Shown here one piece after another: positions 33,748 through 41,370 of a stretch of 64,000 bases of DNA. The translations under genes and the position numbers were made by a program. This DNA comes from Streptomyces musisoli (lineage in GTDB: Bacteria; Actinomycetota; Actinomycetes; Streptomycetales; Streptomycetaceae), in the NCBI RefSeq assembly GCF_016741855.1, contig NZ_JAERRH010000006.1, positions 310,001-374,000 of the forward strand, given 5' to 3'. Positions within the stretch are counted from its first letter, which is position 1. Every line of letters begins with the position of its first letter. The notes under the pieces were generated by a model. It was not told the DNA's origin, ran no database searches, and was given only the letters and a program-made list of their open reading frames with translations.

Positions 33748-35118
33748 CTAGGGGCTTTCGGTCTTCGTGCGCACGGCCAGGGCCAGGGGTACGGCGCAGG
33801 CGATTGCGGCGGCTATCGCGAACACGGCGGCCCTTGTCCCGTCCGGCGGGGCACCGTTCCCCGGGTGGCGCCCGACGGCTCCGGCCAGCGCCACCAGCCC
33901 CGCGAGACCCACCGCGCCGCCGACCTGGAGGCTGGTGGAGGCGAGGCCCGACGCCACGCCCTGGTCCTCGGGGGCGACACCGGCGGCAGCCGTGATCCAC
34001 ATGCCGGTCCAGGCGGCCCCTTGTCCCAGGCCCAGCAGCACGATGCCCGGCAGCAGCAAGGGGTACGACCCGTGCTCGGTGAGTGCGAGACCGAGGCCGG
34101 CCGCTCCCAGCGCGCCGAGCGCCATGCCGCCGGCCAGCATGCGGCGCACGCCGACGGCCACGACGGCCCGCTCGCCCGCCCGGGTTCCGGCAGCGACCAC
34201 CACCGCCGGGACGAGGAAGGCGAGGCCGGTCGCCAACGCGCCGTATCCGCGCACGTTCTGGAGGTACAGGGTCAGGAAGTAGGGAACGGAACCGAAGGTC
34301 GCGCTGTACACGGCCGTCACCGCCATCGCCGCGACGAGGCTGCGATGCCTGAACAGCCGGGTGGGCACCAGGGGATCGCGCGAACGTGTCTCGACGACGG
34401 CGAAGAGCGTCAGGAGGGTCGGCGAGAGCACCGCACTGACCAGCACGGAAGCCCCGCTCCAGCCCGCCGCGGGCGCATGCACCAGCAGGAAGACCAGGAG
34501 GGTGATGCCTCCCGTGCCGGTCAACGCACCCGCGAGGTCGAACCTCCGTGTTCCGGGCCGTGGGACGTCCGCGGGGAACAGGACCCTGCCCGCCCACGCG
34601 ATCGCCACTGCCACGGGAACGTTGACGAAGAACACCGACGGCCAGCCGAACGCCTCCACCAGGACTCCGCCGAGCAGGGAGCCGAAGCACAGTCCGCCCG
34701 CTCCCGCGGCCCCCCACACCGCCAACGCCCGGTTCCGGTCGGGTCCTTCGGCGTAGATCGTGTTGATCAGCGAGAGGGTGGCCGGGAACAGCAGGGACCC
34801 GCCGATGCCCTGGACCGCCCGCACGGCGACCAGTGCCCCCGGGGTCCGGCAGAACCCGCCCACCAGTGAGGCACCCGCGTAGACCAGTGCCGCGGCGACG
34901 AATGTCCGGCGCCGGCCGAGCAGATCCGCGGCCCGGCCGCCCAGCAGCAGGAAGCCGCCGGTCGTCACGACGTAGGCGCTCACCACCCATTGCAGGTCGT
35001 GCTCCGGGAAGCCGAGGCCGGCGCCTATGTCCGGGAGGGCGACGTAGACGATGTTGTAGTCGAGGGCGATGACCAACTGGGCCAGCGCCAGGACAAGAAG
35101 AGGCAGTCGTGCCGGCAT
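33748..35118 (-). CDS. MFS exporter of the isonitrile cluster (DHA2, 14-TM type)
   Basis: 456 aa, about 14 helices. DHA2 motifs: LDYNIVYVALPDIGAGLG (motif D1-like), GGRAADLLGRRR (motif A). I prefer ATG 35118 (MPARLPLLVL, AGGGGGGA 7 bases upstream) over GTG 35136. Leads the MFS-KAS III-ACP-scoEDCBA run and is probably the exporter of the metallophore. Confidence 0.88.
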   Translation of the reverse strand: MPARLPLLVLALAQLVIALDYNIVYVALPDIGAGLGFPEHDLQWVVSAYVVTTGGFLLLGGRAADLLGRRRTFVAAALVYAGASLVGGFCRTPGALVAVRAVQGIGGSLLFPATLSLINTIYAEGPDRNRALAVWGAAGAGGLCFGSLLGGVLVEAFGWPSVFFVNVPVAVAIAWAGRVLFPADVPRPGTRRFDLAGALTGTGGITLLVFLLVHAPAAGWSGASVLVSAVLSPTLLTLFAVVETRSRDPLVPTRLFRHRSLVAAMAVTAVYSATFGSVPYFLTLYLQNVRGYGALATGLAFLVPAVVVAAGTRAGERAVVAVGVRRMLAGGMALGALGAAGLGLALTEHGSYPLLLPGIVLLGLGQGAAWTGMWITAAAGVAPEDQGVASGLASTSLQVGGAVGLAGLVALAGAVGRHPGNGAPPDGTRAAVFAIAAAIACAVPLALAVRTKTESP

Positions 35119-35135
35119 CGTCCGGTCCCCCCTCA

Positions 35136-35179
35136 CCTATAAAGAAGATTGAAATTACGACGAATAAACGAATTCGTCG
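35136..35179 (-). promoter_or_regulatory. AT-rich promoter/operator region before the MFS-sco operon
   Basis: An island of low GC. Inverted repeat CGACGAAT (35158-35165) / ATTCGTCG (35172-35179) with a 6-base gap. On the minus strand, TTCGTC and TATAGG (complement of 35136-35141) are 17 bases apart and could be -35/-10, with the dyad covering the -35. A repressor site is likely; the motif differs from the three ECF-type promoters of the island. Confidence 0.5.
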
Positions 35180-35333
35180 ATTTCTCGATCATTTTCGGTC
35201 ACGATAGCACCCCGGGAAGAACTTGAGAATGACAGCCCCAACAATTCCCCGGGGCCGTACATTCGCCTTTCAGGGCAGCATCGAAAACCGACAGTGCAGA
35301 ACTGCCGGTTCTTTTCACAGGGGTTTCAGGCGG

Positions 35334-36089
35334 TCAGATCTCCCCCATCAGTCGCCTGATTTCCGAGATGAGCGTCACCAGTGCCCGCCGTTCGGGAATG
35401 GTCGTTTCCGGGTGCCACAGGTCCACGAGGAGGCAGGTCCGGGGACGATCGCCGTCGTTGCGCGCCGCATGCTCGAAGGAGTAGTCGAAGAGCAGGCAGT
35501 TGCCCTCCTGCCAGGAACGGGTCTCACCGGCGACGGTGATGCTGCACCCCTCGGGGATGTCCACGGCGAGGTGCAGGTTGATGCTGAAGTTCCACAGGTC
35601 GCAGTGCGGTGCTATCGACGCTCCGGGCAGCAGGGTGGAGAAGTGGCACTCCAGGAGGGGACAGATCTTCTCCGGGTCGACGGCGAACTCTTTGAGCACC
35701 TCGTGGGTGGTGGGGAATATTGCCGCCGATTCCTCGACCAGCGCACCGTCGCGGTAGAGGTGGAGCGCCTGCCAGTCCTTCTGCCGGGTCAGGTAGTGCT
35801 CGTAGTCGGAAAATACCTCCCGGCGTGCCGCCCAGGCCGAGCCCAGTTCGGCCTTGATGACCGGATGGGCGGATTCCAGCGCCTTGACGACAGGGGTGAG
35901 TTCCGGGTGGGCAAAGGGATCGTGCCAGGGAGTGGGAGACAGTCCCGGCAGGATCCATCTGGCTCCCTTCTGGAGGGGATGGCGTGGCCCTCCCCCGCCT
36001 GGCTCCAGCATCCTTTCCACCCTGCTGAGGGATTCCGCACCGTGTTCGCTTCTGATCACCGCGAACGCGTGCTCTGTCTCGGGTGTCAT
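35334..36089 (-). CDS. Aspartyl/asparaginyl beta-hydroxylase family protein
   Basis: 251 aa of PF05118 type: APHCDLWNFSINLHLAV, SITVAGETRSWQEGNCLLFD and HAARNDGDRPRTCLLVDLWHP, with the two His and 2OG-binding Arg expected for Fe(II)/2OG hydroxylation. ATG 36089 has AGGAGG 5 bases upstream. Sits between the ECF sigma gene and the MFS-sco genes and has an ECF-type promoter. It may hydroxylate the amino acid or acyl part of the lipopeptide; not known from the five-gene core. Confidence 0.85.
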   Translation of the reverse strand: MTPETEHAFAVIRSEHGAESLSRVERMLEPGGGGPRHPLQKGARWILPGLSPTPWHDPFAHPELTPVVKALESAHPVIKAELGSAWAARREVFSDYEHYLTRQKDWQALHLYRDGALVEESAAIFPTTHEVLKEFAVDPEKICPLLECHFSTLLPGASIAPHCDLWNFSINLHLAVDIPEGCSITVAGETRSWQEGNCLLFDYSFEHAARNDGDRPRTCLLVDLWHPETTIPERRALVTLISEIRRLMGEI

Positions 36090-36142
36090 GAGGCCCTCCT
36101 GACCGAAGCCGCGACCGTGCTCGTGCCGCGCCGTCGCATCAG

Positions 36143-36171
36143 TAGTCGGACGGGAGACCGAGTGAGTTCCC
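36143..36171 (-). promoter_or_regulatory. ECF-type promoter of the hydroxylase gene (copy 2 of shared motif)
   Basis: Minus strand: GGGAAC (complement of 36166-36171), 17 bases, CGACTA (complement of 36143-36148). Flanks GGGAACTCAC and CGACTACTG are identical to the importer promoter at 24546-24574. Predicted leader about 45 bases. Confidence 0.7.
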
Positions 36172-36260
36172 GCGACTTTCGGTCAATGTGCCGCGGCGGC
36201 GGGGAAATCGCCGGCGCCACTTCCGGGGATCGCCCGGAGATGACGCCGGCGTCACCGCCC

Positions 36261-36905
36261 TCAGGCCGCCGTGGCGGCCGCTCGACGGGCGGACCGCTCC
36301 ACGCGCGCGTCCGGGCCGGATCCGTCGGCCTCGGCCAGCAGCCCCGCGAGCGTCATCCGGGCCCGGGCCACGCGGGACCGGACCGTGCCGAGCGGGCAGC
36401 CCACGATCCCGGCCGCCTCTTCGTAGGACAACCCGACCACCTGGGTCAGGACGAAGGCCTCACGACGTTCGTCGGGGAGCGTCTCCAACAGGTCGAGGAG
36501 CGCGATGCCGTCGTCGAAACCCGGCAGACCGCGCGGCTGGGCGCACTCCACGGCCGTCTGCCAGTCATGCGTGTCCGCCGTCCGGGGCCGGACCGCGGCA
36601 CGGCGCCAGCTGTCGACGACCGCACGGCGGGCGATGGACAGCAGCCAGGTACGGGCCGAGGCGCGCCCCTCGAAGCGGTGCAGGCTGTCGAGGGCCCGCA
36701 GGAACGTCTCCTGGGTCAGGTCGTCGACGCTCTGGGGATCCGCGCCGAGGTGGGCGACGTAACGCAGCACGTCCGCGTGCAGGGCGCGCACGAACCGTTC
36801 GGCGGCGTCCGGGTCACCGCCTCGGGCGGCCAGCGCCCAGGCGGTCGCCGACGCGTCCGCCGAGGCCCTGCGCGTTCGCGGAGCGGGCAGCACAGAAGTG
36901 ATCAC
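36261..36905 (-). CDS. ECF sigma factor, SigC-like
   Basis: 214 aa. Sigma-70 region 2 with DDLTQETFLRALDSL and ASARTWLLSIARR, region 4 with LSYEEAAGIVGCPLGTVRSRVARAR. These segments resemble M. tuberculosis SigC, which has been linked to copper acquisition and the nrp (Rv0096-Rv0101) genes. GTG start, GAAGGA upstream. No anti-sigma gene is recognisable unless the adjacent membrane protein acts as one. Likely reads the GGAAC-N17-CGACT promoters of the island. Confidence 0.9.
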   Translation of the reverse strand: MITSVLPAPRTRRASADASATAWALAARGGDPDAAERFVRALHADVLRYVAHLGADPQSVDDLTQETFLRALDSLHRFEGRASARTWLLSIARRAVVDSWRRAAVRPRTADTHDWQTAVECAQPRGLPGFDDGIALLDLLETLPDERREAFVLTQVVGLSYEEAAGIVGCPLGTVRSRVARARMTLAGLLAEADGSGPDARVERSARRAAATAA

Positions 36906-37029
36906 GAGGTGTCCTTCTCAGGTCATCCGGGGCCGGCCCGGGGTGGGGCCATGGCTCTCCGGCGAATGGGGTGCGGCCGTACGGGTGGTACGGCGGTGCC
37001 CGGGGCTCGCGCAGGCTCGTGTGCGCGCG

Positions 37030-37044
37030 GGTTCCTCAGGAACC
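37030..37044. promoter_or_regulatory. Perfect dyad upstream of the ECF sigma gene
   Basis: GGTTCCT-C-AGGAACC, arms of 7 with a 1-base centre, in the 233-base gap between the Met/His-rich membrane protein gene and the sigma gene. Too short a loop for a hairpin, so an operator is more likely. The rest of this gap shows nothing I can name. Confidence 0.4.
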
Positions 37045-37138
37045 GTTCGCGGCACGGCTGGTGAACTCTTCCGAGGAAGGCTCAGGCGGCTTGCCGAGAA
37101 AGAGCAGAAGAGGGGAAGCCCCGGTGGTTCCGGCTGTC

Positions 37139-37861
37139 TCAGGCGACAGCGGCACCCACGGGCGGTCCCCGGGAGGTGATCGCGTGACAGAGAAGGAGTC
37201 GTGCCAGGGTCCGGCGACCGGAGTCGCGGCGCCGACGCACCGGCGTACGGCTTGGCGGCACGGGCAGGTCGAGCAGCATCCGCAGAGGTGCCACCAGGCG
37301 GGCGGCGACGGCCCGCAGGATGCGGAAGACCGCGCGCTCGCCGTACGCGAGCCACAGGCCGCACAGGACCGCGGCGAGCAGGTGGGCGGCGAACATGCCG
37401 AACGCGCCGCCGCCTCCCATGCCGTGCATACCGTGACCGACGTGTCCCGTACCCGCCGTGTTCATCGCGTCCATGTGCACGGAGCCCATGTCCATGGACC
37501 CCATGTGCACGGAGCCCATGTGCATGGACCCCATGTGCAGGAGGCCCATGTGCATGGGGTCCACGTCGGATGCCGTGCCCGGTGACACCGCGTTCGGACC
37601 GCAAGCGTGCGCCTGGGTCAGGGCGAAGATCTCGTGGAGCACCGCCTGGACCGCGACCACCACGGTGACGATCAGTGCGCGTCCGCGCTCACGGCCGGCG
37701 AGGCACCATCCGGCTGTACCCGTCCCGGCACCGGCGGCCGCCATGGCCCACCAGGGCACAGGGGCACCGGACATCATCACGTGGCCGAGGGCGGCGAGCA
37801 GCACGCAGACGGCGGCGAACACTCCCGCCCGCAGCGTGCGGCACCACCCTCCGACAGTCAT
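37139..37861 (-). CDS. Membrane protein with Met/His-rich (copper-type) loop
   Basis: 240 aa, about four membrane helices. Between helices 3 and 4 (about residues 100-150) lies a loop of repeated HMGS/HMGL/DMGS units and GHGMHGMGGGG, a classic Cu(I)-binding composition. Similar membrane proteins occur in actinobacterial copper loci. Transcribed between the PCuAC-like gene and the ECF sigma gene, so it may be a copper sensor, chaperone or part of sigma control; this is inference. Confidence 0.8.
   Translation of the reverse strand: MTVGGWCRTLRAGVFAAVCVLLAALGHVMMSGAPVPWWAMAAAGAGTGTAGWCLAGRERGRALIVTVVVAVQAVLHEIFALTQAHACGPNAVSPGTASDVDPMHMGLLHMGSMHMGSVHMGSMDMGSVHMDAMNTAGTGHVGHGMHGMGGGGAFGMFAAHLLAAVLCGLWLAYGERAVFRILRAVAARLVAPLRMLLDLPVPPSRTPVRRRRDSGRRTLARLLLCHAITSRGPPVGAAVA
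37455..37562. repeat. Direct repeats encoding the HMGS loop
   Basis: Related units of CATGTGCACGGAGCC and CATGTCCATGGACCC type repeat about five times with 15-18 base spacing. They create the Met/His-rich loop of the membrane protein and suggest expansion by slippage. Confidence 0.7.
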
Positions 37862-38030
37862 GACGCGCCCATCTTCGCACCCGTGGTCCGGTCGTCGTCA
37901 GGGGGTACGTGCGGACTCCCGCCCCGTGACTCAGCCAGAGGAGGGTGACACCCGGCACACCGGCGGGGCGGGAACTGCACGGGTATCGGCAGCGACTTCT
38001 GTACCACGATGTCCTCGAAGGCGGATGCCG

Positions 38031-38567
38031 CTAGAACGTGACCGTCCCGGGCCGGACCACGACGGCGGGCAGCGTCACCCGTCCGCTGCGGCCGAACTCC
38101 AGTGTGAAGGACACCAGGTCGCCGGCCCGCCACTCGCCGGCCGGGGCCGCCACCGTCAGATCCACCCCGTAGGGCGACATGGTGAGGCTCCCGCCCGCCG
38201 GTATCTCGACCGACTCCACCGGGGCCCGGTAGGCCGTGGCGCCGCTTCCCATCCGATGACGGGCCAGACCGACTCCGCCGGGGGCGCGGGGTGAGGTGAC
38301 GCCCACCAGACGGTCGGCCGAGCCGCCCTCGTTGGTGATGCGGAAGAACGCCGCCGTCTCGGAGGAACCGTTGCCCGGAAGGAGGACGCGTCCCTCGGTG
38401 ACGCGTATGCGGGCGGGACTGCCCGCACGTCCCGTGCCGACCCAGGTGGTCAGGCCCGCCAGGGCCAGGCTGGACGCGGCGACGGGAACGAGGACGGCGA
38501 GAAGGGTGTCCGTCAGCCGTCGGCGACGGGCGAGCCGGGCCGACGGCCGGGTGAGTGTGTCCTTCAC
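38031..38567 (-). CDS. PCuAC-like copper chaperone-type protein, degenerate metal motif
   Basis: 178 aa. N-terminal membrane anchor (LLAVLVPVAASSLALAGL) and an extracytoplasmic PCu(A)C/DUF461 fold (ETAAFFRITNEGGSADRLVG, VEIPAGGSLTMSPYG). The canonical H-x10-M-x21-H-x-M copper motif is poor: one RHRM is present but the later Met and HxM are missing (YGVDLTV). GTG start overlaps copA by 4 bp (GTGA). It may deliver copper to oxidases or have lost direct binding. Confidence 0.8.
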   Translation of the reverse strand: MKDTLTRPSARLARRRRLTDTLLAVLVPVAASSLALAGLTTWVGTGRAGSPARIRVTEGRVLLPGNGSSETAAFFRITNEGGSADRLVGVTSPRAPGGVGLARHRMGSGATAYRAPVESVEIPAGGSLTMSPYGVDLTVAAPAGEWRAGDLVSFTLEFGRSGRVTLPAVVVRPGTVTF

Positions 38568-40858
38568 CGGTCGCCCGCCCTCCCCTGCCGTCGCCCGCGC
38601 GCCGGGACGGGAGAAGGCCTCCAGGCACGCAGACGCAGGCTGTTGCCCACCACCAGCACCGAGCTGGCCGACATGGCGGCCGCGGCCACCATGGGGCCCA
38701 GCAGACCGACCATGGCGAGCGGGACGGTGACGACGTTGTAGCCGAAGGCCCACACCAGGTTGGCCCGGATCGTGGCGAGCGTGCGCCGGGCGAGGCGGAC
38801 GGCGTCCCCGAGGGCCTCGATGTCACCGCGCACCAGCGTCAGGTCGGCCGCCCCGATGGCCACGTCCGTACCGCTGCCCATGGCGATGCCCAGATCGGCG
38901 CCGGCGAGCGCGGCGGCGTCGTTCACGCCGTCGCCGACGACCGCGATCCGGCCGCCCTCCTCCTGAAGCCTGCGCACCAGGGCCGCCTTGTCCTCGGGGG
39001 TGCAGCGGGCGTGCACCTCGTCGATGCCGAGTGCGTCGGCCACGGCCCTGGCGGGCGCCTCGCGGTCGCCGGTGGCGAGGACCGGGCGGATGCCCAGTCT
39101 GCGCAGCCGGTCCACGGCACGGTAACTGCCGGGCCTGACGACGTCGCCGACCTCGATCAACGCCTCTGCCACCCCGTCCACGCGCACGACGACCGCTGTG
39201 TGCGCCGCGGACTCCGCCGCCGCGCGGGCCTCTGCCAGAGCGGCCGGCAACTCGCCGTCCGGCACCAGTACCTCCACCGCCCGGCCGTCCACGCGGCCGC
39301 GCACCCCCTGCCCCGCGGTGGCCGCGAAGTCCCGGACGGCCGGCAGCGGTTCCCCGCCCCCCGTCCGTCGGGCGTACGAGGTGATCGCCCGCCCCAGCGG
39401 ATGTTCCGAGCCCTGCTCCACCGCACCGGCCAGGCGCAGGACGACGTCCCGGCCGGGTCCGCCGGGCGCGGCGGTCACCCGTGCGACGGTCATGTGCCCG
39501 GAGGTCAGGGTGCCCGTCTTGTCCAGGACGACCGTGTCGACGTGCTGAAGCGCCTCCAGCGTCTGCGGGCCGCTGACGAGTACGCCCAGCTGGGCCCCGC
39601 GGCCGGTGGCGGCCATCAGGGCGGTCGGCGTGGCCAGGCCGAGCGCGCACGGGCAGGCCACGACGAGGACGGCCACGCACGCGGTGATCGCCGCCTGCGG
39701 GTCGGCTCCGGCGCCGAGCCAGAAGCCCAGCACGGTGACGGCGACGGCCAGCACGACGGGTACGAACACCCCGGCCACCGCGTCGGCCAGCCGCTGTGCC
39801 CGCGCCTTGCCCGCCTGGGCCCCGAGCACCAGCCGGGTGATCCGGGCCAGTTGTGTGTCGGCACCGGTGGCGGTGGCGCGGACGAGCAGCAGACCGTCGG
39901 CGTTGACGGCCCCGCCGACCAGCGCCGAGCCGGGCCCGACCGCCAAGGGTTCGCTCTCCCCGGTGACGAGGGACAGGTCCACGGCGGAATTGCCCTCCAC
40001 CACCCGGCCGTCGGTGGCGACCCGCTCGCCGGGGCGCACCACGAAGACCTGCCCCACCCGCAGTTGCCCGATCGGGAGGGAACGCTCGCCGTGCTCGTCG
40101 CGCACGGACACCTCTTTGGCCGCGAGCTCCGCCAGCGATCGCAGGGCGTCTCCGGTCCCCCGCCTGGCCCGTGCCTCCAGGAACCGGCCGGCCAGCACGA
40201 ACAGCGGCACGCCGACCGCGGCTTCCAGATAGACGTGGGCGGCGCCGTCCGACGCGGACGGCAGCGGGCTGAACGGCATCCGCATGCCGGGATCACCGGC
40301 TCCGCCGAGGAACAGGGCGTACGCCGACCACGAGAAGGACGCCACCACGCCGAGCGAGACGAGTGTGTCCATGGTGGCCGCCGAGTGCCGCAGTCCGCGT
40401 ACCGCCCGCACGTGGAACGGCCAGGCGCTCCACACCGCCACCGGGGCCGCCAGCACGAGACACAGCCACTGCCAGTTGCGGAACTGCAGGGACGGCGCCA
40501 TCGACAGTGCCAGGACGGGGACGGCGAGCAGCGCCGTGACGAGCAGCCGCTCGTGTTCCTGCCGGGCAGCGGCCCCGGACCCCTCGTCGTCACCGGCTGT
40601 CCCGCCGTGTGCCTCCGGCGCGGGGGACTCGGGGAGCGATGCCTCGTAGCCCGCCTGTTCGACGGCCGTGACGAGGTCCTCCGGCAGGATGTCCTCAGGG
40701 TGACCGACCCGGGCCCGGCCGGTGGCCAGGTTGACGGTCGCCGTGACCCCTTCCAGCTTGCCGAGCTTCTTCTCCACCCGCCGCACGCAGGCGGCGCAGG
40801 TCATCCCACCGACGGTCAGGTCCGTGACCACGAGCGGCGACGCCGGTTCGGCGCCCAT
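38564..40858 (-). CDS. Cu(I)-translocating P1B-type ATPase (CopA/CtpV-like)
   Basis: 764 aa. N-terminal metal-binding domain GGMTCAACVRRVEK; transmembrane CPC in VVACPCALGLATP; DKTGTLTSGHM phosphorylation site; SEHPLG (HP locus); GDGVNDAAAL; and YN plus MSASS in helices 7/8, all typical of Cu(I) pumps. Start ATG 40858 shares its A with the stop of the small upstream gene. Linked by overlap to the PCuAC-like gene, which points to loading of exported cuproproteins as an alternative to detoxification. Confidence 0.95.
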   Translation of the reverse strand: MGAEPASPLVVTDLTVGGMTCAACVRRVEKKLGKLEGVTATVNLATGRARVGHPEDILPEDLVTAVEQAGYEASLPESPAPEAHGGTAGDDEGSGAAARQEHERLLVTALLAVPVLALSMAPSLQFRNWQWLCLVLAAPVAVWSAWPFHVRAVRGLRHSAATMDTLVSLGVVASFSWSAYALFLGGAGDPGMRMPFSPLPSASDGAAHVYLEAAVGVPLFVLAGRFLEARARRGTGDALRSLAELAAKEVSVRDEHGERSLPIGQLRVGQVFVVRPGERVATDGRVVEGNSAVDLSLVTGESEPLAVGPGSALVGGAVNADGLLLVRATATGADTQLARITRLVLGAQAGKARAQRLADAVAGVFVPVVLAVAVTVLGFWLGAGADPQAAITACVAVLVVACPCALGLATPTALMAATGRGAQLGVLVSGPQTLEALQHVDTVVLDKTGTLTSGHMTVARVTAAPGGPGRDVVLRLAGAVEQGSEHPLGRAITSYARRTGGGEPLPAVRDFAATAGQGVRGRVDGRAVEVLVPDGELPAALAEARAAAESAAHTAVVVRVDGVAEALIEVGDVVRPGSYRAVDRLRRLGIRPVLATGDREAPARAVADALGIDEVHARCTPEDKAALVRRLQEEGGRIAVVGDGVNDAAALAGADLGIAMGSGTDVAIGAADLTLVRGDIEALGDAVRLARRTLATIRANLVWAFGYNVVTVPLAMVGLLGPMVAAAAMSASSVLVVGNSLRLRAWRPSPVPARGRRQGRAGDR

Positions 40859-41109
40859 CAGCCACCGCCTCCGTGCATCCCGGGCATGTCCCCCGGGCCG
40901 GCGCCGCCAGTGCCGTCGCCCCCGTCGCCGCTGGTCCCGGACCCGGTGCCGTGTATGCCGGGGGCCACGGGTCCGGCGGCCGATCCCACGGCGTAGGACA
41001 CCGTGAAGACCAGTGCCAGCAGCAACAGGAAGCCGCAGAGGGCGGGCGGGGGCATCAGCTTGCGGGGGACCACGTCCGGGGAGCGGGACGGGTGTCGGGG
41101 TTCGGCCAT
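40858..41109 (-). CDS. Small membrane protein with Met/His tail
   Basis: 83 aa. One membrane helix (GFLLLLALVFTVSYAVGSAAG) and a Gly-rich outer tail ending GDMPGMHGGGG, plausible copper ligands. RBS AGGAAGG; TGATG overlap with the ATPase gene. Leads the copA operon behind an ECF-type promoter. Probably hands copper to or from the pump; not a characterised family that I recognise. Confidence 0.8.
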   Translation of the reverse strand: MAEPRHPSRSPDVVPRKLMPPPALCGFLLLLALVFTVSYAVGSAAGPVAPGIHGTGSGTSGDGGDGTGGAGPGDMPGMHGGGG

Positions 41110-41175
41110 GGTCGGCCTTCCTGGTCGCGTCGAACCGTCGTACGGCGGGGAGCTGTTGCGGCCGTACCGCTGTAG

Positions 41176-41204
41176 GAGTCGGACCGAGCACGCGCCGAGT
41201 TCCG
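41176..41204 (-). promoter_or_regulatory. ECF-type promoter of the copA operon (copy 3 of shared motif)
   Basis: Minus strand: GGAAC (complement of 41199-41203), 17 bases, CGACTC (complement of 41176-41181). With the site at 36143-36171 it shares GGAACTC-N12-GTCCGACT. Predicted leader about 60 bases. The rest of the 41110-41370 gap holds the start of the divergent HAD gene. Confidence 0.65.
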
Positions 41205-41370
41205 ACGTGCGGTCATGACGTGCGCCACACGCGGACACGGGTGCGCATGCCGGCATGACCGTCGCGGCCGCCATGCGTGCCGGGGACCTCCCCTCCCCTG
41301 GGCATGCGCACCTCCGGCCGCGACTCGCCCGGCCTCCTCCGCACGGCCCGCGCCGGGCTACCGTGGCATC

